A program made the translations under genes and the position numbers. The notes under the pieces are model-generated. The model worked only from the letters and a program-made list of their open reading frames with translations, was not told where the DNA came from and ran no database searches. A DNA stretch of 64,000 nucleotides from Candidatus Peribacteraceae bacterium (GTDB lineage Bacteria > Patescibacteriota > Gracilibacteria > Peribacterales > Peribacteraceae), in assembly GCA_018061945.1 (NCBI GenBank), contig JAGOTD010000002.1, positions 186,001-250,000 of the forward strand, in the 5' to 3' direction. How positions within the stretch are numbered: the stretch's first letter is position 1; each line of letters begins with the position of its first letter. Positions 1 to 9,661 of this stretch are shown here, piece by piece.

Positions 1-2
1 GA

Positions 3-221
3 AAAGAGAGCGACGTTTCAGCCAAAACAGGTATGCATTTCTTAAGCGTTCGCGGATTATTACCTCTGTGCAAGTCACTCACTCAAGAGCAAGTTCGCAC
101 ACTTGTTACCTTTGCTGCCTGCACAGATATCGCTCTCAAATCCGGAAAGCTCAAATACACGGTAGAACAGCCCCAAGAGGTGATGATTGCAGCGGAAAGA
201 CTGATTCTGTGCTGCCTATAG
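3..221 (+). CDS. holA: DNA polymerase III delta subunit, C-terminal end (partial)
   Basis: The open frame enters from the left edge, so the true start lies outside the window; 72 codons are visible, ending in TAG at 219-221. The tail resembles the clamp-loader delta subunit C-terminus: a helix (HFLSVRGLLPLCKSL), then a segment containing DIALKSGK, which matches the D-x-A-x-K-[ST]-G block shared by HolA proteins, and a final amphipathic helix. HolA helps load the beta clamp onto DNA during replication. The family call rests on this short end only; another helical protein is possible. Confidence 0.5.
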   Translation, partial: KESDVSAKTGMHFLSVRGLLPLCKSLTQEQVRTLVTFAACTDIALKSGKLKYTVEQPQEVMIAAERLILCCL

Positions 222-275
222 CTGAATCGAATTGCGAAGTACGAATCACGAATTTAGAAAAAAATACCTAACGTC

Positions 276-341
276 AGCGTGTCACTCTGAGCGGAGCCCG
301 CCCGGCTGAATCCGTTCGGACGGGTCGAAGAGCGACACGCT
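276..341. repeat. Intergenic inverted repeat, terminator-like
   Basis: The outer arms AGCGTGTC and GACACGCT pair and are followed inward by ACTCT/AGAG and a G+C-rich core. The left half (gtgtcactctgagcg) also occurs at 34594, so this belongs to a dispersed repeat family. It lies between the convergent holA end and the gene at 370-762 and may terminate both transcripts. Confidence 0.6.
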
Positions 342-369
342 AATTAGCTAAAAAGTTACAACCTCGCTT

Positions 370-762
370 CTACATATTCTGAATATTTTTCAGAATGGAT
401 TCTTCGGTCAATACCTCATTGTCCTGATGCTCCCTTTCAGCTTTTACCCGTTGTTCACGCTTATTCTTACGCTCGGCAGCAATATCTTCTACCTTTTTCT
501 GCGGAGCAGTTTCTGCGCTAGATGAACCAGTGTACTTGGCATCGATAGCTGCCAGCTGATTTTTTTCATTCGTTAAAATCTCCTCCAGATTCTGTATTTG
601 TTCTGGCGTCATAACGGGCAAAATATTCATCCAATATTGTCGCTCCTCGTTATTCATGCTTTCGGATTCAAGAATAAGCTGAACCAATGGACCAAACTTG
701 GTCTGCGCATCAGCAGGAATTTTTACAGACCCTGCGCCAGATTGTTGAGCGGAATCAGCCAT
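370..762 (-). CDS. Hypothetical charged, coiled-coil-like protein
   Basis: This 130-aa protein is not recognised. I start it at the ATG at 762 because the longer reading frame adds a hydrophobic leader encoded by intergenic repeat DNA. The N-terminal third has a neutral stretch (KFGPLVQLILESESMNNEERQYW), the middle is predicted helical (MTPEQIQNLEEILTNEK), and residues about 85-120 are a dense Lys/Arg/Glu helix. No signal peptide or membrane segment is visible, so it is probably cytoplasmic. It lies downstream of greA on the same strand but about 130 bp away, so co-transcription is uncertain. Confidence 0.6.
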   Translation of the reverse strand: MADSAQQSGAGSVKIPADAQTKFGPLVQLILESESMNNEERQYWMNILPVMTPEQIQNLEEILTNEKNQLAAIDAKYTGSSSAETAPQKKVEDIAAERKNKREQRVKAEREHQDNEVLTEESILKNIQNM

Positions 763-894
763 GGAGAAAGAATAGACGAAGAAATGGTTATTGAAAATAC
801 GAAGATCAAAGAACCAAGCACGAAACAAGCCTGAAATTGGAATTTCGAAGATCGAATTTGTCTAGAATTTGGTTCTTCGTCCTTCGGATTTCGC

Positions 895-1404
895 TTACGC
901 TACTTTTAGTACCTCATACGTATACTTGCCAGCCGGCGCGTCTACATGTATCTCGTCACCTTTTTCGTGACCAAGGAGAGCTTTACCGATAGGGGATTCG
1001 TTGCTGATTTTGTGGTTGAGTGGATCTGCCTCCATGCTTCCGACAATTGTGTAACTCTCGGGCTCATCGTCGTCGGTCTTGTTGCGAACTGTGACTGTTG
1101 ATCCGATATCGATTACTTTTCCTTTGCTCGTCTTCATGGACGCCCCTTCTGTGATGAGCTTGGCATTCTTGATCTGATTTTCGAGTTCCAAAATGCGACC
1201 TTCGATAAACGCCTGGTCGTTCTTTGCCTCTTCGTATTCTGCGTTTTCCGACAAATCTCCGTAGGAAATAGCCTCTTTAAGACGAGCGGCAATTTCACTG
1301 CGTTTGTTGGTCTTAAGACCATCGAGCTCTTCTTTGAGCTTCTTTAAGCCTTCCTTCGTAATAAGGATAGATTCGTCGTCTACAAAAGTGGTTGAAGTTG
1401 GCAT
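895..1404 (-). CDS. greA: Transcription elongation factor GreA
   Basis: GreA rescues backtracked RNA polymerase by inserting a coiled coil into the secondary channel and stimulating transcript cleavage. The 169-aa protein has the N-terminal coiled coil, including the acidic tip region (ISYGDLSENAEYEEAKNDQ) that carries the conserved D and E residues, and the C-terminal FKBP-like domain ending in SPIGKALLGHEKGD. I start it at the ATG at 1404; a TTG at 1413 is in frame. A TACAAT -10 box lies at 1414-1419, nine bases before the ATG, and there is no Shine-Dalgarno, so the message is probably leaderless. Confidence 0.95.
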   Translation of the reverse strand: MPTSTTFVDDESILITKEGLKKLKEELDGLKTNKRSEIAARLKEAISYGDLSENAEYEEAKNDQAFIEGRILELENQIKNAKLITEGASMKTSKGKVIDIGSTVTVRNKTDDDEPESYTIVGSMEADPLNHKISNESPIGKALLGHEKGDEIHVDAPAGKYTYEVLKVA

Positions 1405-1465
1405 AGTGGGCAAATTGTACTGGAAAAACGTTTAGCGGCAAGAGATTCCCGTGTTCGTAAAATCT

Positions 1466-1506
1466 GGGCGATCTAAAGTGCAGCGTAAGCTACAGTTCGA
1501 TCGCCC
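1466..1506 (-). terminator. Hairpin downstream of csrA
   Basis: Arms GGGCGATC (1466-1473) and GATCGCCC (1499-1506) pair perfectly, with an internal AGC-GTAA-GCT stem. On the minus strand a short T-rich stretch follows. It lies about 65 bp past the csrA stop codon and probably ends that transcript. Confidence 0.6.
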
Positions 1507-1572
1507 ATGGCATTCTATATGGCTGGATTTCTCCAGATACAGAACGCTGCTTTGGTTGTGTAGGGAACAAAA

Positions 1573-1845
1573 TTACTTGCTCCCAGAGTGATTCTGCTTG
1601 GCCGCTCGACGGATTCCCCTTGAGAGAGGAGGAGGCGTCGATTTGACCGGTTGTTGTTGTGCGACCTGCTTGGTCGCTTGCTTGCCATTGCCTGCCGTGG
1701 GGAAGATCTCCTCTCGGTAGATCAGCACCTCATCAGGGGCTTCGATGCCGACCCGGACTTGATTGCCATCGATCTTGACGATCGTGACAACAACCCCGTT
1801 TCCGATCATGATCTTCTCGGTCACCTTGCGGCTAAGAACAAGCAT
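1573..1845 (-). CDS. csrA: Carbon storage regulator CsrA with C-terminal extension
   Basis: CsrA is an RNA-binding dimer that recognises GGA in hairpin loops and represses or stabilises mRNAs. The start at 1845 is fixed by the canonical N-terminus (MLVLSRKVTEKIMIGNG) and by a strong Shine-Dalgarno, GGAGGG. Residues 1-50 are the full five-strand fold, including GNQVRVGIEAPDEVLIYREE. About 35 further residues are Gln/Lys/Pro-rich and unusual; typical CsrA is about 60-70 aa. It has its own promoter (1925-1952) and a downstream hairpin. The strong Shine-Dalgarno contrasts with the leaderless neighbours greA and gyrB, which suggests acquisition. Confidence 0.93.
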   Translation of the reverse strand: MLVLSRKVTEKIMIGNGVVVTIVKIDGNQVRVGIEAPDEVLIYREEIFPTAGNGKQATKQVAQQQPVKSTPPPLSRGIRRAAKQNHSGSK

Positions 1846-1925
1846 TGTAAACCCTCCAAGGTTTACGCATTCGTTCCACTTGGTGTCCATACCATGGTGT
1901 CCATTCCAAAGCGGAACTTCGTATA
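1846..1925 (-). promoter_or_regulatory. csrA leader with five GGA motifs
   Basis: Read on the minus strand, the leader contains GGA five times, one of them in the Shine-Dalgarno itself, plus two copies of ATGGACACCA and two small hairpins (TTCC/GGAA and CCAT/ATGG). GGA is the core of CsrA binding sites, so autoregulation of csrA translation is a reasonable inference. Confidence 0.5.
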
Positions 1926-1952
1926 GTATAGTCAATTGTCTAATAACATCAA
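1925..1952 (-). promoter_or_regulatory. csrA promoter
   Basis: Minus-strand TTGATG (1947-1952), 16 bp, TATACT (1925-1930). An overlapping alternative is TTGACA (1962-1967), 16 bp, TATTAG (1940-1945). Confidence 0.5.
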
Positions 1953-1991
1953 GAGATAATTTGTCAAATAAAGCAAAACCCCCGCTTATGT

Positions 1992-2036
1992 TAAAAAAGC
2001 CCCGGCTCGTCGCACAATGAGTGCGACGAGACCGGA
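1992..2036 (-). terminator. Strong intrinsic terminator between the 71-aa ORF and csrA
   Basis: A 10-bp stem (CTCGTCGCAC/GTGCGACGAG) extended by CCGG/CCGG across one bulged A, with a T-run on the minus strand (complement of 1993-1998). It separates the small upstream ORF from csrA, which has its own promoter. Confidence 0.8.
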
Positions 2037-2044
2037 AGCTCCTT

Positions 2045-2260
2045 TTACGCTGTTCCGTAGCCATTCCATGGCCCATCAGGCCTCCTTGGCCCCGGGGTTT
2101 TTTCCAACACGACCACGTTACCAGGAATATACGGCGTTTCGGCGGAAACACCCGAGTCACTGACGCCGATCGGGGGCTGGTCGAGCCCCCTATGAAGGGG
2201 CGTTCCAGCCTCGCGCGAGGTCTTGCCCGAGGTGTCGGGTCCGACGTTCAATCGTTCCAT
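2045..2260 (-). CDS. Small hypothetical protein upstream of csrA
   Basis: This 71-aa protein is not recognised. It is rich in Gly, Pro and Ser and looks largely disordered; the only hydrophobic run is PYIPGNVVVLEK. Support for a real gene comes from context: a purine-rich Shine-Dalgarno (AAGGGGA) sits before the ATG, a sigma70-type promoter lies about 150 bp upstream (2415-2442), the leader carries two strong hairpins, and a strong terminator follows within 10 bp of the stop codon. It is thus an independent transcription unit next to csrA and a possible CsrA target. Confidence 0.5.
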   Translation of the reverse strand: MERLNVGPDTSGKTSREAGTPLHRGLDQPPIGVSDSGVSAETPYIPGNVVVLEKTPGPRRPDGPWNGYGTA

Positions 2261-2281
2261 TTTCTTCCCCTTTAAAATTTT

Positions 2282-2354
2282 GGGCCGTCGCGGCCCTTCG
2301 GAGGCGGTTCATCCCGTCTCAACCAATTACTGTAGAGTAACTCGTTGAGACGGG
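2282..2354 (-). promoter_or_regulatory. Structured 5' leader of the 71-aa ORF
   Basis: Two stem-loops. The larger (2313-2354) pairs CCCGTCTCAAC with GTTGAGACGGG and continues as TTACT/AGTAA with a GTAG loop; the smaller (2282-2296) is GGGCCG-TCG-CGGCCC. Several GGA triplets flank them on the minus strand. It is either a CsrA-type regulatory leader or a stabilising structure. Confidence 0.55.
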
Positions 2355-2414
2355 AAGGATGACCTGAAGTGTAAAAGGAGCGTTGTGTACAATCTGAATG
2401 ACTGCACAAGTGTA

Positions 2415-2442
2415 AATATACTACAATTATAATTATTGTCAA
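2415..2442 (-). promoter_or_regulatory. Promoter of the 71-aa ORF
   Basis: Minus-strand TTGACA (2437-2442), 16 bp, TATATT (2415-2420), in a very AT-rich stretch. The AT-rich DNA continues to about 2560 with no other visible feature. Confidence 0.6.
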
Positions 2443-2536
2443 ATACTTACTTTATAATTCTAATCCATCTTTCTAATATTTTACACAATTTTCTAGGTAA
2501 ATTATTAAAGTATACTATTCATTAAATATTCAATAA

Positions 2537-4684
<2,148 letters not shown>

Positions 4685-4715
4685 ACGTCTAAATTTAACT
4701 GAAGTTTTTACATCT

Positions 4716-4783
4716 TCGAAAACGAATTACGTATCACGAATTACGAAGGTTTCGTACTTCGTAATTCGTATAGCGTACTTCGA
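4716..4783. repeat. ACGAATTACG-type microrepeat inverted repeat
   Basis: Repeats of ACGAATTACG and TCACGAATTACGAAG on one side are answered by CTTCGTAATTCGTA on the other, forming a long imperfect hairpin between the convergent gyrB and hisS. The same unit occurs near 230, 46630, 54209 and 54360. Confidence 0.7.
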
Positions 4784-4786
4784 GTT

Positions 4787-6139
4787 CTACACCCCTGGAT
4801 CCGCAAACTCACCCAACTTATCGGTGATCGAGTACGTGTCGAGTTTGTCGGCGCCGATCAGCTCCACAATTTGTGGAATGGCCTGATCAAACTTGATCTG
4901 CTTTTGCTTTCCGGCCTGCATATCGCGCAGGATGATGGTGTTTTCCTTCACTTCCATCTGACCAAGTAGCAAGGTGTAACGTGCCTGGAATTTATCAGCA
5001 AGGCGCATTTGGCTCTTAAGACTAGCCTCGCCAAGTGCTCCAACGGTATGAATGCCCAAATCTCGCAAGTCACTTACAAGCGACAAACACTTTTTCTTGG
5101 CCTCGGGTCCTAGCTGCGCCACGAATACATCGACTTGATCTTTGTCCGGAGCTTTCACTCCTGCCTCCTGCATGTGCCAAATAACGCGTTCCACGCCGAC
5201 CGCAAAACCTACTCCTGGTGTTGCTTTGCCCCCGAGTTGTTCAATGAGGTAATCGTAACGACCACCACCACCAACTGCATTCTGAGCACCTGTCGATTTA
5301 TCCCAAAATTCGAACACAGTCTGATTGTAATAATCCAACCCACGAACCAACTGCTGATTCTCTATATACGAAATACCGAGAGTCGCGAGGTAATCGAGTA
5401 GGATGGCATGATATTTTTTACTTTCTTCACCGATAAACTGATCGAGAGTTGGTGCCAGCTTTACCAAAATGCGCGTGTCTTCCTCTTTGGAATCCAGCAA
5501 ACGCAACGGATTGGTTTGCAAGCGTGCACGATCGATATCTGGCAAGTTGCGCTCTTTGCCGGTAAAGAAGTCTTTGAGTGCCTGCACGTAATTCTTGCGA
5601 TCTTCTGGCGCGCCAATGTTATTGATCTGCAATGTGAGACGGTCGAGAATTTTGAGATCATTGAATATTTTGACGAGCACATGAATCATCTGCGCATCGA
5701 TAGATGGATCACTCAGACCAATCACCTCAAAATCGAACTGATGAAACTGTCTGTAACGGCCTTTCTGTGGTCTGTCATAACGGAAACACTGGCCAATGGC
5801 ATACAGCTCTACCGGCTGCGGTAATTGATCCATACCATGTTCGATAAACGCGCGACAAATACCGGCTGTAAACTCCGGACGCAAAGCGTAGGCTTTATCG
5901 GCTGAATCTGTTTCTCCTTTGCGACCGACGGCAAACAATTCTTTTTCGACTACATCGGTATGATCGCCAATTGCGCGTTCAAACAATGCGCGCTCTTCAA
6001 ACATCGGCGGATCAATACGCTTGTATCCGGCCTGACGTGCGCGATGACGCACAGCTTTCTTGATATAGGTCATGTACTGGTGATCCACCGGCAGGACATC
6101 GTGGACACCTTTGGGAGAACGGTATTTAAGTTCGGCCAT
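4787..6139 (-). CDS. hisS: Histidyl-tRNA synthetase
   Basis: It charges tRNA-His with histidine. The 450-aa class II synthetase shows motif 1 near residue 45, motif 2 (CFRYDRPQKGRYRQFHQFD), the histidine-specific blocks LVRGLDYYNQTVFEF and GGGGRYD, motif 3 (GVGFAVGVERV) and a C-terminal anticodon-binding domain from about residue 345. Its cognate tRNA-His lies divergently about 230 bp upstream. The intervening DNA has no gene. Confidence 0.97.
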   Translation of the reverse strand: MAELKYRSPKGVHDVLPVDHQYMTYIKKAVRHRARQAGYKRIDPPMFEERALFERAIGDHTDVVEKELFAVGRKGETDSADKAYALRPEFTAGICRAFIEHGMDQLPQPVELYAIGQCFRYDRPQKGRYRQFHQFDFEVIGLSDPSIDAQMIHVLVKIFNDLKILDRLTLQINNIGAPEDRKNYVQALKDFFTGKERNLPDIDRARLQTNPLRLLDSKEEDTRILVKLAPTLDQFIGEESKKYHAILLDYLATLGISYIENQQLVRGLDYYNQTVFEFWDKSTGAQNAVGGGGRYDYLIEQLGGKATPGVGFAVGVERVIWHMQEAGVKAPDKDQVDVFVAQLGPEAKKKCLSLVSDLRDLGIHTVGALGEASLKSQMRLADKFQARYTLLLGQMEVKENTIILRDMQAGKQKQIKFDQAIPQIVELIGADKLDTYSITDKLGEFADPGV

Positions 6140-6315
6140 AAAAAAGAGGAAATTGGCTTAAAATAAAGCTCACAGTAGTGGTGGAGTGTACCAGTACAAA
6201 AGGAGTTTGTCGAGACTGGTCCATTCAAACGTCATTCATAGCTCAAAACGTATTTACGAGAGATAACGAGCTCTCTTAAGAGATTATTTTGGCTAGATCG
6301 AGAGGGGAATTTCAG

Positions 6316-6321
6316 TATAAT
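6316..6321 (+). promoter_or_regulatory. -10 box of tRNA-His
   Basis: TATAAT about 50 bp before the tRNA 5' end; no convincing -35 is seen. Confidence 0.45.
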
Positions 6322-6371
6322 GCCGAGGCTCACGGATTAATATGAGCACTCCACTCGTGATGAAAACGCAT

Positions 6372-6450
6372 GGCGATCGTAGCTCAGCTTGGTTAGAGCA
6401 TCTGGTTGTGGTCCAGAGGGTCGTGGGTTCGAGTCCCATCGGTCGCCCCA
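6372..6450 (+). tRNA. tRNA-His (GUG)
   Basis: A complete cloverleaf with a 7-bp acceptor stem (GCGATCG/CGGTCGC), anticodon loop TTGTGGT, T-loop TTCGAGT, encoded CCA and the His-specific extra G(-1) at 6372 opposite C73. Unlike the other intact tRNAs in the window it lacks the CCACGT trailer palindrome, because a convergent gene ends eight bases away. Confidence 0.95.
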
Positions 6451-6457
6451 GTTACTA

Positions 6458-9166
6458 TTAGATACTATCGGCGCGAATAATGGCAATCGGCGTATCGTCC
6501 GGTTGTCTTTGCAAATCATTTTCATTCACTGAATCAGGCTTGGCAGCGGCAACTTCTTTTGGTACATCTAGAGCAGGCGGCGCAGTCGGACTTTCGGATT
6601 GAACAAAAGGGGTATTTACTTGAGCAATCGGCTTAGTAATTACTGGCTGACCCGGACTTTCTTTTACTGGCTCAATAGGAGAAGCCGAAACTGGTGGGGC
6701 AACGTCTGGCTTCATTACTTCTGGCACAGGTTGTGCAGTTTGCTGTACGGCAGATGGAGTTAGTGGAGGATTCGCATCGGGTACTTTAGTTTGCTGATCA
6801 GCTATTGGAGTTGCAGCTGGAGTCATAGCAGTAGATTGGGCAATGACTGGCGGCGAGGAAGCCACAGCAACTGGCTGCACTGGTTTGACTGTTTGAGGTT
6901 CGAAAACCTTGGAAGGAGTAGCAGGAGCAGGCTTTGGTAGCGACGGGGAATCTATCGCAGGTTTTATGACAGGAATGATGGGTGCAGCTGGAGAAGTTCC
7001 CAATGTTCCAGGATTCTGCAGAGCAGCCTGCTTCTTTTTGCGACGACGCTTACGCTTTTGACTCGCGCTTAAGCCAGTTGGTGGATTTTGTGGCTGACCG
7101 GGAATCTGCGTACCATTTGGACGTGGCATTGGATTTGGCCCGGCCTGATACGTTTTCTGTTGACCAGTAGGCTGTACAGGCGGTTTGACGGAAGGAGCTG
7201 CAACAACCTGCTCAGGTTTTGGCAAAGCCGGAGCCGTTTGAGGTGCAGACTGCCGGGGTGGCTCTGTGTTTGATGGAGCATCTGCCACATCTGCTATCAA
7301 ATTTTGTGAATCATCGGGTTCAGGTACGCTCACTTCGGCTTCTTCTCTATTTTCTGATTCGTTTTTTTGTTTATCTGGTTCCATTGCCCACTCAGCCGTA
7401 GCCTGTGGATCGCTCAGCATTGTCTCATTTAAGCCAGTGAGATCATCAACTTCCGATGCGGCAACAGATGTCGGTGTAGGGACCGACGAAGTATCAGATG
7501 ATTTTTCAGAGTGCGCAGACGCAGTCTTAAGCCAATCGGGAACAGGCGCATCGCTTCGAGTTTCTGGGACAGGCTCGGAAGTAACTGCATCGACAACCGG
7601 ATTCGCCGCAGTCACTTGCCCTGTAGTTACAGGTGCAACTGCATCAGGCTTGAGCCAGTCTGGAACAGATTCCTCAAGATTCGGTTGAGGCGCCAGTGGC
7701 TCAGATTTATTTGAAGTGACTGCATCTTCGACAGGTGCTGTCGGCGTATTATTCAGCCAAGCTGGTACTGGCCCGCTGCTGGCCAGTGGTACGGAATTAT
7801 CCCGATCCTTGGAACGGAATTCTGTCTTCGATGTTTCGTTTTGAATAACGCTTTCACTTACCGACTGGGAAGGAACCGATACGGTTTCTCGCTTGAGCGG
7901 CATTACCGAAACAGCTTCGACAACATCTGCTTTTTTCTCTGGCTTGAATAAATTATCTTCCACTTTTTCCAGTGTTTGCTGCAGACGGCCGGTTGTCATG
8001 CGCTTAATCCACGAAAGAAGGGCAAATAATATGAGTCCGATACTGACAATAAAGAAAATAATGAGTCCGACTTTTACATAATTTCCAATCGAACCAAACG
8101 AAAAGGACGAAGACGGGTTCGTGGTGGCGGAAGAACTGATGGACGGCGATGCTACCGACGATGCAGTCGAAGACACTGGAGCAGACGAAATGCTAAGAGT
8201 AATTGTCTGGGAATCGGAAAATAGTGGTTGAGTGGTCGCAAGATCGCGTACCACAAGTGATACTGTATATTGCCCTGGCTGCGAATATGTATGCGTTGGC
8301 GCATCGAGGAGGCTTTTGGCGTTGTCACCAAAATCCCACTCATAGAGCAGCTGATAATTCTGCAAAAGATTCATGGGAACATCCGAGACAAATCCGGCTG
8401 TAAGGCCGCTGCGCTCGATAGTAAAACTGCCGCTTTTTTCCGGCTGAGGAACCGATAGAGCTGTTCCGTCAAACGCTATGCGCACTTGCTGCATGGCCGT
8501 ATTGCCAAAAGAATCCTGTACATGAAGCGTGACTGCGCGCGATGATGTAAGCGGCCGTACAAAAATTGCAAGCGGTGAGCCCGATTGCTGGCTATAGGTA
8601 CCGATGGTATCAAAATCATTGTCAAACTTCCCATCGCCATTGGAATCGACGGTGTTTTGTAGATCTAGATTATACTGCGTAATATTTCCAAGTGACTGCC
8701 TGCCATCGAACATGACAAATCCGCCTTCGGATGGAACATGAATGTAGCCAGCCTGTACATCGGGAGAGGTAGAAAGCACTGCCTGTAATTGATTGCCACT
8801 ACCCGATGGAAATGTTTGCAAATCGGGCGTATCGGCCACTGTTATGTGAAACGTGTAGTACTCGGTTCGCGTGCGGCTTTGATCTTGAATGTTTATATCC
8901 AGCGTATACGTTCCTGCAACCGTCTGGCGTGTCTGAAAAAAACGACCGCGCTGTGCATTGATGAACGTACGATCTTTCGTAAGAATCCAACTGAAATCCG
9001 GCTGATCGATAGAAGTATCAACAGTAAGCTCGATCGTCTGTCCACTACGAATGGTGAGCGATGGTAGCGCAGAGGCTTGGCCCCAAACAGTAGCCGGCAG
9101 AACACACAGGCTCATAGCCAGTGTCAAAGAGTAGGCAAGCCGAAGCACGAACCCAAGACGTATCAT
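6458..9166 (-). CDS. Large secreted/membrane PKD-domain protein with proline-rich cytoplasmic tail
   Basis: The 902-aa protein starts with a signal peptide (cleavage near ATVWGQA, residue about 30). Residues about 35-330 are beta-rich and include a PKD-type domain with YEWDFGDNAKS and HTYSQPGQYTVSLVV. A transmembrane helix (KVGLIIFFIVSIGLILFALL) lies near residue 370. The remaining roughly 500 residues are cytoplasmic, rich in Pro/Ala/Val/Ser, with three copies of a VPDWLK-like motif (AWLN, DWLKPD, DWLKTA) and one basic patch (KRKRRRKKK). The start ATG overlaps the TAA of the upstream VirB2-like gene, so the two are translationally coupled. The function is unknown; a surface sensor or scaffold is plausible. 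Confidence 0.85.
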   Translation of the reverse strand: MIRLGFVLRLAYSLTLAMSLCVLPATVWGQASALPSLTIRSGQTIELTVDTSIDQPDFSWILTKDRTFINAQRGRFFQTRQTVAGTYTLDINIQDQSRTRTEYYTFHITVADTPDLQTFPSGSGNQLQAVLSTSPDVQAGYIHVPSEGGFVMFDGRQSLGNITQYNLDLQNTVDSNGDGKFDNDFDTIGTYSQQSGSPLAIFVRPLTSSRAVTLHVQDSFGNTAMQQVRIAFDGTALSVPQPEKSGSFTIERSGLTAGFVSDVPMNLLQNYQLLYEWDFGDNAKSLLDAPTHTYSQPGQYTVSLVVRDLATTQPLFSDSQTITLSISSAPVSSTASSVASPSISSSATTNPSSSFSFGSIGNYVKVGLIIFFIVSIGLILFALLSWIKRMTTGRLQQTLEKVEDNLFKPEKKADVVEAVSVMPLKRETVSVPSQSVSESVIQNETSKTEFRSKDRDNSVPLASSGPVPAWLNNTPTAPVEDAVTSNKSEPLAPQPNLEESVPDWLKPDAVAPVTTGQVTAANPVVDAVTSEPVPETRSDAPVPDWLKTASAHSEKSSDTSSVPTPTSVAASEVDDLTGLNETMLSDPQATAEWAMEPDKQKNESENREEAEVSVPEPDDSQNLIADVADAPSNTEPPRQSAPQTAPALPKPEQVVAAPSVKPPVQPTGQQKTYQAGPNPMPRPNGTQIPGQPQNPPTGLSASQKRKRRRKKKQAALQNPGTLGTSPAAPIIPVIKPAIDSPSLPKPAPATPSKVFEPQTVKPVQPVAVASSPPVIAQSTAMTPAATPIADQQTKVPDANPPLTPSAVQQTAQPVPEVMKPDVAPPVSASPIEPVKESPGQPVITKPIAQVNTPFVQSESPTAPPALDVPKEVAAAKPDSVNENDLQRQPDDTPIAIIRADSI

Positions 9167-9588
9167 TACGAAAGAAGAGAGTTGGCAAAAACGACAATGA
9201 CTCGGGACAGAACAATTACCACAAGACCAATGACAGTGTAAATAATGATTTTCTTGGCCTTGTCCTTGCTGCCCTCGTCGCCGTTGCTAAAAATCAGGTA
9301 TAAGCCTGCGCTGATCACGGTAATCATTGCAAAGAGTGTCACGTAGTCCAAAACGACTGCCAGCACGCTCAAAATCATTTCGCGCAAACCGCGATTGGTT
9401 ATAATACCAGCTCCACCAAGTCGATTTGCAACATAGCTGAGGCCACCAAGAATGGAAAAGTCTCCCCCTTCTCCAAACGATGCGCCGTGTGCGCGTGGCA
9501 CGATACCGATACCGGCAAGAATCGTTATGACGATTCTACGGAGATATGTCGTTCGTGTATCTTTGCTGGTCGTCAATGAGTTTTGCAT
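9166..9588 (-). CDS. TrbC/VirB2-like small membrane (pilin-like) protein
   Basis: The 140-aa protein is started at the ATG at 9588, which removes a basic leader not typical of the family. It has a hydrophobic N-terminal signal (RIVITILAGIGIVPRAHGA) and two later membrane helices, the second following the family-typical SNGDEGSKDKAKKIIIYT. This arrangement matches VirB2/TrbC-like proteins common in Patescibacteria, often next to pilus or secretion genes. Its stop overlaps the start of the PKD protein. No other type IV secretion genes are in the window, so a role in secretion is only inferred. Confidence 0.7.
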   Translation of the reverse strand: MQNSLTTSKDTRTTYLRRIVITILAGIGIVPRAHGASFGEGGDFSILGGLSYVANRLGGAGIITNRGLREMILSVLAVVLDYVTLFAMITVISAGLYLIFSNGDEGSKDKAKKIIIYTVIGLVVIVLSRVIVVFANSLLS

Positions 9589-9605
9589 AGTGGCGAGGGA
9601 AAATA

Positions 9606-9622
9606 TCATACTATAATAGCAG
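9606..9622. promoter_or_regulatory. Overlapping divergent -10 boxes
   Basis: ACTATAATA contains TATAAT on the plus strand (9612-9617) and TATAGT on the minus strand in the same bases. It could serve pepP to the right and the pilin-like gene to the left. Confidence 0.45.
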
Positions 9623-9661
9623 AAAATCATCTTCTTTTCTAGTCTATTTCTTTCTGCACAC

